A stretch of DNA of 64,000 bases from Puniceicoccaceae bacterium (GTDB lineage: Bacteria; Verrucomicrobiota; Verrucomicrobiia; Opitutales; JAFGAQ01): NCBI GenBank assembly GCA_028285755.1, contig JANQOQ010000006.1, positions 744,001 through 808,000 of the forward strand. The letters are read 5' to 3'. Shown piece after piece: positions 36,562 to 45,398 of this stretch. The position numbers were made by a program, and so were the translations under genes. Under the pieces are notes generated by a model, which ran no database searches, was not told the origin of the DNA, and saw only the letters and a list, made by a program, of their open reading frames with translations. The stretch's first letter is position 1; each line of letters starts with the position of its first letter.

Positions 36562-37560
36562 ATGAAAATTGGAATCATTGGAACCGGATTTGTTGCTGAG
36601 CTTCATCTCGAAGCGCTCAAGCAAATCGAAACTGCTGAGGTTTCCGCGATAGCAGGCAGAAATACTGTAAGAGCCCATGAGCTCGCTGAGCCACTTGGTG
36701 CCAATGTATACGAACATTGGTTACCGATGTTGGAAAAAGAGGACCTGGACGCAGCATTTATCCTACTCCCACCTCACCTCCATGGCGACCTTGAAAGAGC
36801 ATGCTCCGAACACGTGAAGGGCGTGCTTATTGAAAAACCAATTACCCAATCCCTGGAAACCGCGCATCGCTGCCTGGAGTATTTCGAGAAGGCCGGGACC
36901 ATCGTCAGCGTGGCGTATATGAACCGGTACCGGGCGGGCGTTAGCAGGGCAAAGTCACTCTTTAAGTCATCCGGGCCGGGATTACTCGCGAACGGTTTTT
37001 GGGTTACCCAGATGCCCCCACCTCTGTGGTGGCGAAAATTCGAGCAATCCGGCGGCCAATTCACGGAACAATGCACCCATCTGGTCGATATCAGCCGATA
37101 CACCATCGGAGAAATCACTGAAGTCAGCGCCTATCGTATGAATGGCAACATGGAGGAGGTACCCGAATTCAGCGTGGACGATGCCATGGTCGTAAATGCT
37201 AAGTTTGAAAATGGAGCCATTGGCACCTTCGCGACGGGTTGTTTCCCTCTCGGGGGCCATCCGGAAAGTCCGGGCGGGGGCATTGGGCTCAGCCTGTCCT
37301 CCAGGCAGCACCGCATCACATTTAGCGGCTGGCATATGGACGCTGCCGTTCACTCAGGATCTGAAGACACATTAGAAATACCTCGCGAAGAGAATATTTT
37401 TGCGATTCAGGATCAGGTTTTTCTCGATGCAGTGGCCACCCACGATCCCTCTAAGATACGCTCCAGCTACCGGGATGGAATGAAAACACTTGCCGTAACC
37501 ATGGCAGCAACTGATTCTGCCCGAATGAATGATGGAAAGCCCATAAAGGTAAATCTGTAA
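36562..37560 (+). CDS. Gfo/Idh/MocA-family oxidoreductase
   Basis: Second NAD(P)-dependent oxidoreductase of the pair, 332 residues. Motifs: MKIGIIGTGFVAELHLEALK (GxGxxA-type loop), GVLIEKPITQSLETAHR with the EKP lysine, NRYRAGVSRAKSL, and EQCTHLVDISRYTIGEI with the catalytic-region histidine. The C-terminal sheet contains FENGAIGTFATGCFP. It is only about as similar to its upstream neighbour as members of the superfamily generally are, so it is not a recent duplicate. It probably shares the operon with the gene at 35360 and perhaps the methyltransferase at 37599. Substrate unknown. Confidence 0.91.
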   Translation: MKIGIIGTGFVAELHLEALKQIETAEVSAIAGRNTVRAHELAEPLGANVYEHWLPMLEKEDLDAAFILLPPHLHGDLERACSEHVKGVLIEKPITQSLETAHRCLEYFEKAGTIVSVAYMNRYRAGVSRAKSLFKSSGPGLLANGFWVTQMPPPLWWRKFEQSGGQFTEQCTHLVDISRYTIGEITEVSAYRMNGNMEEVPEFSVDDAMVVNAKFENGAIGTFATGCFPLGGHPESPGGGIGLSLSSRQHRITFSGWHMDAAVHSGSEDTLEIPREENIFAIQDQVFLDAVATHDPSKIRSSYRDGMKTLAVTMAATDSARMNDGKPIKVNL

Positions 37561-37598
37561 ATTACCCCAAATACTGACTATTAATTAAATTCAATTTT

Positions 37599-38363
37599 GT
37601 GAATGGAGGAGACTACAATCTGACCCTTGAGCCCCTAACGGGTGCCCGCACTATTCTCGATATCGTACACGAGCAATGCCCCTTTGATCGCATGCTCGAT
37701 GTCGGTTGCGGCGAAGGCGCTTTCACTAAAGCAGCCCTGGATAAGGGGATAAAGGAAATCCTTAGCATTGACTATGAGCATTATGCAGCGGCGAAACGCC
37801 TTTTCCCGAAAGAGCATTACCGACCTGTAGATCTCAATAAGCCATGGGATTTAGGCAAAAAATACGATCTGGCAGTATGCCTGGAGGTCGCGGAGCACCT
37901 ACTACCGGAAACTGCCGAAGTATTGATTAAGACCCTCACGCAACATACAGACACCGTGCTGTTTTCGGCGGCCGTTCCTCATCAACCGGGAGATGATCAT
38001 ATTAACTGCCGGTGGCCGACTTACTGGCAGGCTATTTTTAACCAAAACGGCTACGAGTGTATCGATAATCTCCGACCACTGATACGCAACGATGAATCAG
38101 TGCGGCCCTGGTATCGCCAGAATATTTTTATGGCGGTACGCAATGAAAAAACCGCCGGTAAAGAGCCCCGACTCGATAATTACATTATACCCGAAATACA
38201 GGATTTAATTCTCCGAAAGCAGTATTACGATACCGTCGATGAAGAGCGGGGAAAACTCGTCAAGGGCAGGGTAAGCTTTTTAACGCTCTTCAAAATCTTT
38301 TTTAAGGGCATAGGCAACCGGGCCTGGGCATTATTTCGGGTAAAAGTGCTCAAAAAACGCTAA
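37599..38363 (+). CDS. Class I SAM-dependent methyltransferase
   Basis: Protein of 254 residues starting at GTG (37599). Motif I RMLDVGCGEGAFTKAAL is at residues about 30-46, then ILSIDYEHYAAAKRLFP, YDLAVCLEVAEHLLP (motif of small-molecule methyltransferases) and VLFSAAVPHQPGDDHIN. The C-terminal 60 residues are basic and may form a helical tail that touches the membrane or partner proteins. It converges on the sulfotransferase gene with a 4-bp stop overlap (CTAA). Placement beside a sulfotransferase and a glycosyltransferase suggests a glycan-modifying role, while the 38-bp gap after the oxidoreductase leaves co-transcription open. Confidence 0.86.
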   Translation: MNGGDYNLTLEPLTGARTILDIVHEQCPFDRMLDVGCGEGAFTKAALDKGIKEILSIDYEHYAAAKRLFPKEHYRPVDLNKPWDLGKKYDLAVCLEVAEHLLPETAEVLIKTLTQHTDTVLFSAAVPHQPGDDHINCRWPTYWQAIFNQNGYECIDNLRPLIRNDESVRPWYRQNIFMAVRNEKTAGKEPRLDNYIIPEIQDLILRKQYYDTVDEERGKLVKGRVSFLTLFKIFFKGIGNRAWALFRVKVLKKR

Positions 38364-39199
38364 TCTTCACCCTCCCACTCATCGATTTCATATCCGAGCA
38401 GCTCATACAGCGCATCATTATGCGGACGATAATGGTCGCGTAACTTATTTAAGGTAGCTGATTTAAGATTAAGTCGTTTTTCCGAGAATACGCTTTCGAA
38501 CCACTTTCGATGGAGTGGATACTTACGAAGTTGGTGCTGTTCAATGAGCGACTGATACGTTTTGGGAGTCTCATACTTCCGTTCGTTTACCCATGGGAAA
38601 CGGAACTCTGGATCTACACCGATAAATTCACACACCTTGGCAAGCGTTTCACGGGGTTGTTTCAATGTATCCCGTTCATAGATGAGTATGAGCATCCTCT
38701 CCTTCTCGATCAATGAATACCAGGCCTCAATTTGCTCGGCATAGTACCCACGCTCTAATACGCCCAGATTACTCAGTGCGGCCTCGTATTTGCGCTCAAA
38801 AAGCCTATCTATTGGGATAGTCAGCGGCAAACGGCGGGTCCGAATGGAGTGAATGAGACCCGAACGCGCACGATCTACGGGATTCCTGAGCACGACAATA
38901 TACTTTGCATCGGGGAATTGTCGGTTAAGGTCTTCGTGGACATTCGGGTTATGCCCCTCCCCCGCCTGAGCATTCGCCCAGAGATATTCCGGCGTCTTTT
39001 CGCCGATAGCCCGACACCCGGCTCCCTCCCTGAAATGAGCCGCATACCAATCGATGCCTTTTTGCAAATTATAAGCTTTATCAAAGTAATGCACCTCATT
39101 CGGATGCATATATATGTCCTTGTGCTCTGAAAGATTTCTCCACAGCCAGGTAGTCCCTGATTTCTGCGCACCCAGAATAAAGAAATTTGGCAAAATCAT
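38360..39199 (-). CDS. Carbohydrate sulfotransferase (PAPS-dependent)
   Basis: Sulfotransferase of 279 residues. The 5'-phosphosulfate loop is FFILGAQKSGTTWLWRNL right at the N-terminus, and the 3'-phosphate region is VVLRNPVDRARSGLIHSIR. The HYFDKAYNLQKGIDWYAAHF segment is also a family hallmark. It is second in a minus-strand pair with the glycosyltransferase at 39203, three bases away. It resembles the sulfotransferase at 20666 in layout but differs enough to have its own acceptor (inference). Together they suggest a multiply sulfated surface polymer. Confidence 0.92.
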   Translation of the reverse strand: MILPNFFILGAQKSGTTWLWRNLSEHKDIYMHPNEVHYFDKAYNLQKGIDWYAAHFREGAGCRAIGEKTPEYLWANAQAGEGHNPNVHEDLNRQFPDAKYIVVLRNPVDRARSGLIHSIRTRRLPLTIPIDRLFERKYEAALSNLGVLERGYYAEQIEAWYSLIEKERMLILIYERDTLKQPRETLAKVCEFIGVDPEFRFPWVNERKYETPKTYQSLIEQHQLRKYPLHRKWFESVFSEKRLNLKSATLNKLRDHYRPHNDALYELLGYEIDEWEGED

Positions 39200-39202
39200 T
39201 GT

Positions 39203-40699
39203 CTATGGGTATAGGAAGTGGAAATCGTGCTCTACTTTAAAGCCTTTTTGTTTAAGCAAGTGCCCGATTACATGCCGGGCAACAGATGTGATGAGTATAA
39301 AAGGCTTATTACCGGAACCCCTCAGCTTCTCATCCGGGTGAAATATAGGTCTGTCGTGTAATTGTTTGCCTACCTTGCCTTGATCCGAATCCAAATAGGC
39401 AAAATCAGTAAATCCATAGCGAAGCAGCAACTCGCCCATCATCTCACCCGCTAAGCCAGCACCCCAAAGAAAAATCTCCCGCCCCTCAATGTCCGACATA
39501 AGTGCCTTCAACGGACGCCCTAACAGCGAACTCAACGCTAACCTTTCAAGCGGCGCGTGTACTCGCTGATCCTTCGATACAGCTGGAGAATGGTTTTGCA
39601 GGAAAGCATACAAATCATCCCGATAATGTTCAAAGCGATACCGCTTTTCATACTCATCGAGAGCCGCCTGCGACATGACTTCGAGATTCGAACCAATGCG
39701 ATTCAACGCAGCAGGAATTTCCGTATGCTGGTCAATACATTCTCCACATCCCGGCTGTTCAATCGCCTCACGAAAGTCCGGGTAACCATTAGTGAGCACG
39801 GGCAGACCATGCTTCAGGTAATTCACAATTCGCCCCGAAGAAAAACCGGCTGTTTCCCGATTGATCATGTTTTGGCCATTGAGCCAGGCATAACCAGCGT
39901 CAGCCCCTGCTAGAATATCATCTGCCTCGCCTAACTCATCAAAAAACTCATTGGTAAAAAACACGCGCTCGTAACCATTGGTGATAACCAGACTTTCGAG
40001 TTCATCCCGGTAAGCCATACCTCGCTCACCGTGAATAAGCAGGCACCAATCTTTGACGCCCTGAATTTGCAGCATAATCTCATCCAGCTTATCCGATTTA
40101 TACGGAAGTCCCAGATGAACCAGAATCCTAAAGTCTTCAGGTATTTTATAGCGTTGATGACAGTATGGGGTGCGTTTTTTTTGCCCTTCACCAGCGTGAA
40201 CAAGTGGCAGTATAAATACCGATCGATCATATTCCGGATGGACCTCCCTGAAGATACGCGCCCGCGTCTCTGATTGGATGATCAACCCAGTAGTATCGGG
40301 CAATAGCTGCGACTCTATCCAGGGCAGCTCACGGCTTTCATGACCTGCTGCAATGTAGAAAGGGTCATCGAGATTATAAAGCTCACAGGAATAGTAGATC
40401 GGTTGCGCATCGGGAAACAGGCATTTACACAATTTCAGTCCAAAGGGATCAAACGCAACCATGTGATCATAGGGAATACCTTCGACCGAGAAACGACTTA
40501 GGTAATCATAAGAATCATTGCGAAAATCAAAGTGGCGGAACGGGTATAAGCGGTAAGTTCGGGTATAATCATCGCGGCCTCGCGTCATATATACATCCAC
40601 ATCACTCTGAGCCGCAACCAGATGGGTAAAGGACAAGTGCGCCGGGTGATACCTTAATGACCTGTTATCGCAAAAAACCGCTATCCTGGGGCTATCCAT
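39203..40699 (-). CDS. GT-B-type glycosyltransferase with C-terminal Rossmann-like tail
   Basis: Protein of 498 residues. The N-terminal half (IAVFCDNRSLRYHPAHLS and a following EGIPYDHMVAFDPFGLKL) and C-terminal half (ILVHLGLPYKSDKLDEIML, LAGADAGYAWLNGQN, SSGRIVNYLKHGLPVLTN) are those of a GT-B enzyme. The tail (406-498) repeats the Rossmann-like module: IFLWGAGLAGEMMGELL, FAYLDSDQGKVGKQL, then IFHPDEKLRG. It is the fifth copy of the tail in this window and lies 13 kb from the others. Upstream of the sulfotransferase in the same direction with a 3-nt gap. GT family number is not certain. Confidence 0.84.
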   Translation of the reverse strand: MDSPRIAVFCDNRSLRYHPAHLSFTHLVAAQSDVDVYMTRGRDDYTRTYRLYPFRHFDFRNDSYDYLSRFSVEGIPYDHMVAFDPFGLKLCKCLFPDAQPIYYSCELYNLDDPFYIAAGHESRELPWIESQLLPDTTGLIIQSETRARIFREVHPEYDRSVFILPLVHAGEGQKKRTPYCHQRYKIPEDFRILVHLGLPYKSDKLDEIMLQIQGVKDWCLLIHGERGMAYRDELESLVITNGYERVFFTNEFFDELGEADDILAGADAGYAWLNGQNMINRETAGFSSGRIVNYLKHGLPVLTNGYPDFREAIEQPGCGECIDQHTEIPAALNRIGSNLEVMSQAALDEYEKRYRFEHYRDDLYAFLQNHSPAVSKDQRVHAPLERLALSSLLGRPLKALMSDIEGREIFLWGAGLAGEMMGELLLRYGFTDFAYLDSDQGKVGKQLHDRPIFHPDEKLRGSGNKPFILITSVARHVIGHLLKQKGFKVEHDFHFLYP

Positions 40700-40926
40700 A
40701 TTACCTGAAGCTTAGCTAAAGCTCTCAGGTAATACATTAGGTGAATAATGCGCCTCGAAATCAAGGGTTATATCTCAGGATATTGGGATTTTCATTCTCT
40801 CAGATATACGCTTTCAGGCGCTTATCTCACAATCGCAACCCCTCCATATTAGTCAAAAAAACCCAAAACACTTACTCTGGGCCTATTACCGATAAAGCGG
40901 AAATTCGACTGACTTTCAGAAAAAAT

Positions 40927-40954
40927 AAATGCAGGGCTCTCAGGCCCTGCATTT
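40927..40954 (-). terminator. Rho-independent terminator of the first TonB receptor gene
   Basis: A perfect 11-bp stem (AAATGCAGGGC and its complement) with a 6-nt loop is followed on the minus strand by ATTTTTTCTG. It lies 33 bp after the receptor stop. Confidence 0.88.
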
Positions 40955-40987
40955 ACTCTGGCTTTGTAGTTAAAAGCTCTGTGGTTG

Positions 40988-43900
40988 TTAGAACTCGAAT
41001 GTGCTGGTTAAGATAACCTGGCGCGGGTCCTTAAAACGATAGCGCACAACATTGCCTGCGAGGTCCTTACGGGTTGGAAGGATGTCGTCATCGTCAAACA
41101 GGTTCCTGACATTCAACTGTATTCTCCAGTTAATCTTATCATCCATAATTTTCCGTCTGTAAATCAGGTGCAAATCTACGGTCGTATCTGCATCCCGGGT
41201 GTGTTCCACATTTACAGTACCGTCTGGATTTATAAAACGGCTTATCGGAGGTGAACTACGCCAGCGCAGGCTAAAACCAGGTGAGAAACCTTTGAGCGGC
41301 GAGTCTTCGGAAAAGGTATAGGTGGTCGTCGCATTCACTCGATGCTTGCTGTCTCCGAATTGCCTGAACCCATTTTGATTGGTCTCAAAGTCCAGCCCTT
41401 CCTGAATAATGGCGATTTGCTCACCAAATGTAGAATCACCATTTTCGGTTACCGTATCCGCAGGTAGCGCCCTCCAAATATTTTCATTGGCAGCAACGAA
41501 TGCCTGGGTAAAGGGAGCCCGGTTTGTGGTAATTGAATCCGTGTTGCTGTAGTTCGCCAGGATACGCCAGTTATCAGTGATATTGCCCACAAGCTCGAAT
41601 TCATATCCGCTGGATGCTAGGTCTACAGTGTCTCTTACATTGGAGTCTGTTATTTGTTCATCCAGAGCAATGGCGGCCGGATCATTTATCAGCGCATCAG
41701 AGCGTATCATTTGATTAATTGCGGTGCGGATGTTTCCTTTATTCAGGTTTACCACATTCGCTCCTACGGTATCAAAATACGTAGCCGTAACAATCACGCG
41801 CTGATCCAATACACTGAAACGCACACCAAAGTCTTCCGTCTCACCTTTTAAATTGGGGAAGAGTTGATCATCTATCGTTCGGTTAGTGCCTTGGGTATCA
41901 AAGGTCTCCGACTGATTGAAGAATACTGAGAGCCATGAGTTAATGTGACCTACTACACCGTAGGTAGTGGTATCTCCCTTGGTTACCGTAGGTTCATCAT
42001 CCAGGACAGCTCCTACACGCGCACTGTTTTCAGCGATAATATCAGTATGTCCATAAATGGATACTTCATCTTCACGATAGCCGAAAGTGGTTACGATACG
42101 ATCATTCCAGAAATAGTTCTGAGTGGCTATCAGAATGGTGTCGATTTCAGACTTACTTCGTCCAAAACCCTGGGGAATAAGCCCGGGAGTAACGGTGCCT
42201 GTTACCGGAGTTCCCCCGTTTTGATAGAGGGTTAGCTCTTGGACCGCGATAGGGTTATCAAACGGGCTGAGGTGGGCCCGGGTCCCTCCCGGAGACTGGA
42301 AATCCAGGTAAGTGCGGCGGCGGATTCGGTTTTGCCCGTTTCGAATATTTCCCTGATTTTCAAGAGGTGTAAGATTGCCTTCATTGAAGTTTTCAGAGCG
42401 CCCCTCTTCCTCTTCCATCTGATAGAGAAAAGCAATCTGATGCCTGCCCAGCCAGCCGAGATCCCATTTGTTAAAATCCAGGTCGTAGGCTGCCGTAGCC
42501 CTCCAAATTTGGCGTAAACTGTCCGAAAGGCTGGCACGTAGGAAATCTTCGACATAAAGTTCGCCCAGATTGGGATTGGGAGATCCATCGGGCAACTGCT
42601 CATTGATATCGACGCGTATAGGCGAATTCCAGTTGATCGGACGGGTCGAAAAGTCGTTGCGTGAAGTATTGTTGTAAGCAAGCTCAATATTGAGATTATC
42701 AAACAGACTCTGTTCCAGGTATACCGAAAAAGTGCTGTAATCCTGATCGAGCAAAGACCCCGGACCCCAAACCGCTGCTTCGCGGGGTAAGATACTGAAG
42801 TCGGTGATCGAAATACCTCCGATAAATTGCCCATCTACAGTGCTTATGCTATTGGAAGCGGACATATCCTCCCAGTCAGCAAGCGTGCCACCGGTTGGAC
42901 CGTTTTGGGTATACACCATATAGGTATTGTTATTGGTGTTTCGTGCACCTTCAGGGCGGTTTGTATCTCTTGCGGTTGCAATGGTCGGTCGGCCATTTTG
43001 ATCCCAGAGATTGAAACCATTAAAGGGAGCCCAGGGCCTAACGCGTATCTCATCCGTTTCTGAACGTTCGTATTCGAAACGCAGACGTGTGGAAGCCTGG
43101 TCGGATTTGAAAACATTCCAGGTTGCTGCTATGTGGGCCCTCTGCGACTCATAGTCCAGGACATCCTGCCAGCTACCATGTTCATCATGCAAAAGGTTCA
43201 CCCTGAGCGCAATTTTGCCTTCGAGTATTTCACGATTAAAATCGAGCGCCACCCGCCGTTGGTCCCACTCGTCAATACGGAGGGTTACTGAGTTGAAATC
43301 GTTGAACCGTGCCTGTTTCGTGCTGGTGTTAATAACGCCGGATGCTCCTCCACGACCAAAAAGAATCGAGTTGGGACCTCGGGAAAAATCAATACGCTCG
43401 GTATTATAAGAATCGGAACGAAGATTCCATCGGAAGTAGTTACGTGCCTGAATTCCGGTGGGCAGGCCGCGAAGCCTTACACGTATATTGTTAGTTTCCA
43501 GGAAGTTGCCCGTTTGCACATCCGTGGTTTCCTCAAAATCGTTGGATGTATTCAGGCCATATTCTACGGCATCAAAGGTATCCGCAATTGCCAGATCGTC
43601 GAGTAACTCTTTGGTAAATACCGATATAGCCGCAGGCGTATCGGCAAGCTTTGAGTTTAAGCGACTGCCAGCAAGTGTATTGGTGGCTACGTAGCCGACA
43701 TCCTCGGATGTGCTGACCTCGAAGGGCGACATAACGAAGATATTTTCATCTTCAAGTGCTTCCTGGGCTACGATACCGCTATTGCTGGCAACACTCATTG
43801 CCAGAAATCCGGTAATTAACTCAAGAATGAGATTTCTTTTTTTCATAGGTTGTGTCGAGTTTGGTTTTGGGTTTGTTTCTCCAAGAGGGATGATTTGATC

Positions 43901-44230
43901 CATCTCTATTGAAGAGGTTATACTTGTAACCAACAGTGCACCACTGGCCTCATCCAGGACACATTCGAGCCCTGTATTCAGCAACATCTGCACAACCGTT
44001 TCGTAGGGGGTATATCTTCCGGAGACTGCTTGGGTTTCTATCCCCGTAAGCAAATCGGCCCGATAAATAATTTCGAGACCCGTATCCCTTGCAAACTGTG
44101 TGAGCGTTTCTTTGGCAGCACCTGCTGGGATGTTTACCCATTGCCGCTCCCCATTCGCCCATAACTCGTTTCCCAGGGAGGAAAACAGGCAAATGACCAC
44201 GCATAATGATGATGGAAACAAACGTTTCAT
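40988..44230 (-). CDS. TonB-dependent receptor with N-terminal STN domain (cassette 1)
   Basis: Outer-membrane active transporter of 1080 residues. An N-terminal signal peptide (1-26) is followed by an STN domain (about 29-102; IPAGAAKETLTQFARDTGLEIIY), the part that talks to FecR-type anti-sigma factors. A linker leads to a second signal-peptide-like stretch at 129-156 (starts MKKRNLILELITGF, ends ending SGIVAQ). Next is ENIFVMSPFEVST, a TonB-box-like segment, then the plug (residues about 175-310; INTSTKQ) and a beta-barrel ending in STFEF. No SusD partner is present. A promoter-like element lies at 44306-44336 and a terminator follows the gene. It belongs with FecR (44355) and the ECF factor (45399). 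Its cargo is unknown. Confidence 0.93.
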   Translation of the reverse strand: MKRLFPSSLCVVICLFSSLGNELWANGERQWVNIPAGAAKETLTQFARDTGLEIIYRADLLTGIETQAVSGRYTPYETVVQMLLNTGLECVLDEASGALLVTSITSSIEMDQIIPLGETNPKPNSTQPMKKRNLILELITGFLAMSVASNSGIVAQEALEDENIFVMSPFEVSTSEDVGYVATNTLAGSRLNSKLADTPAAISVFTKELLDDLAIADTFDAVEYGLNTSNDFEETTDVQTGNFLETNNIRVRLRGLPTGIQARNYFRWNLRSDSYNTERIDFSRGPNSILFGRGGASGVINTSTKQARFNDFNSVTLRIDEWDQRRVALDFNREILEGKIALRVNLLHDEHGSWQDVLDYESQRAHIAATWNVFKSDQASTRLRFEYERSETDEIRVRPWAPFNGFNLWDQNGRPTIATARDTNRPEGARNTNNNTYMVYTQNGPTGGTLADWEDMSASNSISTVDGQFIGGISITDFSILPREAAVWGPGSLLDQDYSTFSVYLEQSLFDNLNIELAYNNTSRNDFSTRPINWNSPIRVDINEQLPDGSPNPNLGELYVEDFLRASLSDSLRQIWRATAAYDLDFNKWDLGWLGRHQIAFLYQMEEEEGRSENFNEGNLTPLENQGNIRNGQNRIRRRTYLDFQSPGGTRAHLSPFDNPIAVQELTLYQNGGTPVTGTVTPGLIPQGFGRSKSEIDTILIATQNYFWNDRIVTTFGYREDEVSIYGHTDIIAENSARVGAVLDDEPTVTKGDTTTYGVVGHINSWLSVFFNQSETFDTQGTNRTIDDQLFPNLKGETEDFGVRFSVLDQRVIVTATYFDTVGANVVNLNKGNIRTAINQMIRSDALINDPAAIALDEQITDSNVRDTVDLASSGYEFELVGNITDNWRILANYSNTDSITTNRAPFTQAFVAANENIWRALPADTVTENGDSTFGEQIAIIQEGLDFETNQNGFRQFGDSKHRVNATTTYTFSEDSPLKGFSPGFSLRWRSSPPISRFINPDGTVNVEHTRDADTTVDLHLIYRRKIMDDKINWRIQLNVRNLFDDDDILPTRKDLAGNVVRYRFKDPRQVILTSTFEF

Positions 44231-44305
44231 GCATCAGTTTAAGCAGTATATTTACCTGCGCTAAACACGGGGCTGTGGGGGTTACAACAAGCAACATCGC
44301 CCTTC

Positions 44306-44336
44306 GAGATGCCACTGCAGGGAATTTCCGCCAAAA
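44306..44336 (-). promoter_or_regulatory. Repeated ECF-like promoter element, copy A, before TonB receptor 1
   Basis: On the minus strand TTTTGGCGGA (44336-44327), 15 bp, then CATCTC (44311-44306), followed by a GGGCGAT-containing segment. The copy at 56342 has the same -35 block and spacing. It sits in the 124-bp gap between fecR and the receptor gene, about 76 nt before the ATG. FecI-type sigma factors usually drive exactly this kind of gap. Confidence 0.6.
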
Positions 44337-44354
44337 GAAATTTCACTTTTTTAG

Positions 44355-45392
44355 TTATTTGGGGTGATGGCTTAAAATAATGGTTCCATCTTCTAAGCGC
44401 TCGGCCTCTATCTCAAAACCTATATTCAGGAGTCTCAAAAAACCATTAATATTATCAGACCGCATAGAACCACTGATATTAAGCTCCCCTACCGCATCTT
44501 CTGCAAAGCTCAGCTGGACCTCATTTAGTCGGTTAAATTCCTGAATGATGTTCTGGAGCGGCTGATCATCAAAAATGAGCATACGATGCTGCCATGCATA
44601 CACTCTTTTAATTTCGTCCTTTGTAAGCGTCGCAATCTCAAGCTCATCATCATTGGGATCTCTGGAAATAATGGCACGTTGCTTAGCGATCAATTGCGGT
44701 ATGTTAGCCTGCGAATGATTCGCATCAGTACGGTTATTCCTGGCGAGTTCCACTACCCCTTCTTCAACCAATACCTCCACCGTACTGGATTCCAATTTAA
44801 TACTGAAGGCAGTTCCGATCGCCCTAACCTGGTAATCCTCCACATATACGGTAAAAGGCCTTGCCTGATCCTTAGCGACCTGGAAATAAGCTTCACCCGA
44901 GCTGAGGTAAACCGCTCGTTGCTCATTGTTATAAGCCACATCCACCTGACTCGTTGGCTGAGTTTTTATGGAGCTGCCATCTTCCAGAACTTGATGATTA
45001 ACCTGCGAAGCACTGGCAACCTCGGCTTGCATGCCTAATGATTCCTCTTGTTGAAACGGCAAAGTGCTCACCCATAGCGCCAATAATAGCACCGCAGCTG
45101 CAACCAATCCCCTTTTAACCCATGGGTTTTCATACCATACACGCTTTGGCGCAAGTAAATCCGGATTAGGGGTGGAACTGAATTCAGGGCACCAGGCAGC
45201 AAGTTTATTAAGGCGCTGCCAATCCCCCTGCAGTCGGCTGATTGCATCTCCATGGGCAGGATCTTGCGCCAGCCAATCGAGATATTGATCTTGCTCATTC
45301 GCGGTAAGACCCCTATCCAGCCGCAAAACCCACTGGGATGCGTCTATCTCAACCTCGTCTAGCTCAGGATTCTGTTTATCCTCTTGATTCAT
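44355..45392 (-). CDS. FecR-family anti-sigma factor (cassette 1)
   Basis: Inner-membrane anti-sigma factor of 345 residues. A cytoplasmic N-terminal part (DASQWVLRLDRGLTANEQDQYLDWL and the AHGDAISRLQGDWQRLN line) is the usual sigma-binding region. One membrane helix is at about 91-113 (VKRGLVAAAVLLLALWVS). The periplasmic FecR domain includes DGSSIKTQPTSQVDVAYN, RAVYLSSGEAYFQVAKDQARPFTV and IGTAFSIKL. The C-terminal STN-like domain (about 275-345) is the part that contacts the receptor side. It lies 6 bp after the ECF sigma gene and is co-transcribed with it. It should relay the state of the receptor at 40988. Confidence 0.92.
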   Translation of the reverse strand: MNQEDKQNPELDEVEIDASQWVLRLDRGLTANEQDQYLDWLAQDPAHGDAISRLQGDWQRLNKLAAWCPEFSSTPNPDLLAPKRVWYENPWVKRGLVAAAVLLLALWVSTLPFQQEESLGMQAEVASASQVNHQVLEDGSSIKTQPTSQVDVAYNNEQRAVYLSSGEAYFQVAKDQARPFTVYVEDYQVRAIGTAFSIKLESSTVEVLVEEGVVELARNNRTDANHSQANIPQLIAKQRAIISRDPNDDELEIATLTKDEIKRVYAWQHRMLIFDDQPLQNIIQEFNRLNEVQLSFAEDAVGELNISGSMRSDNINGFLRLLNIGFEIEAERLEDGTIILSHHPK

Positions 45393-45398
45393 ATTTGG

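Noticed and set aside
42232..42834. 200-residue frame in the TonB receptor region
   Set aside because: Off-frame reading of the first receptor; Arg/Ser-rich with no homology features, and the receptor's barrel is intact in its own frame.
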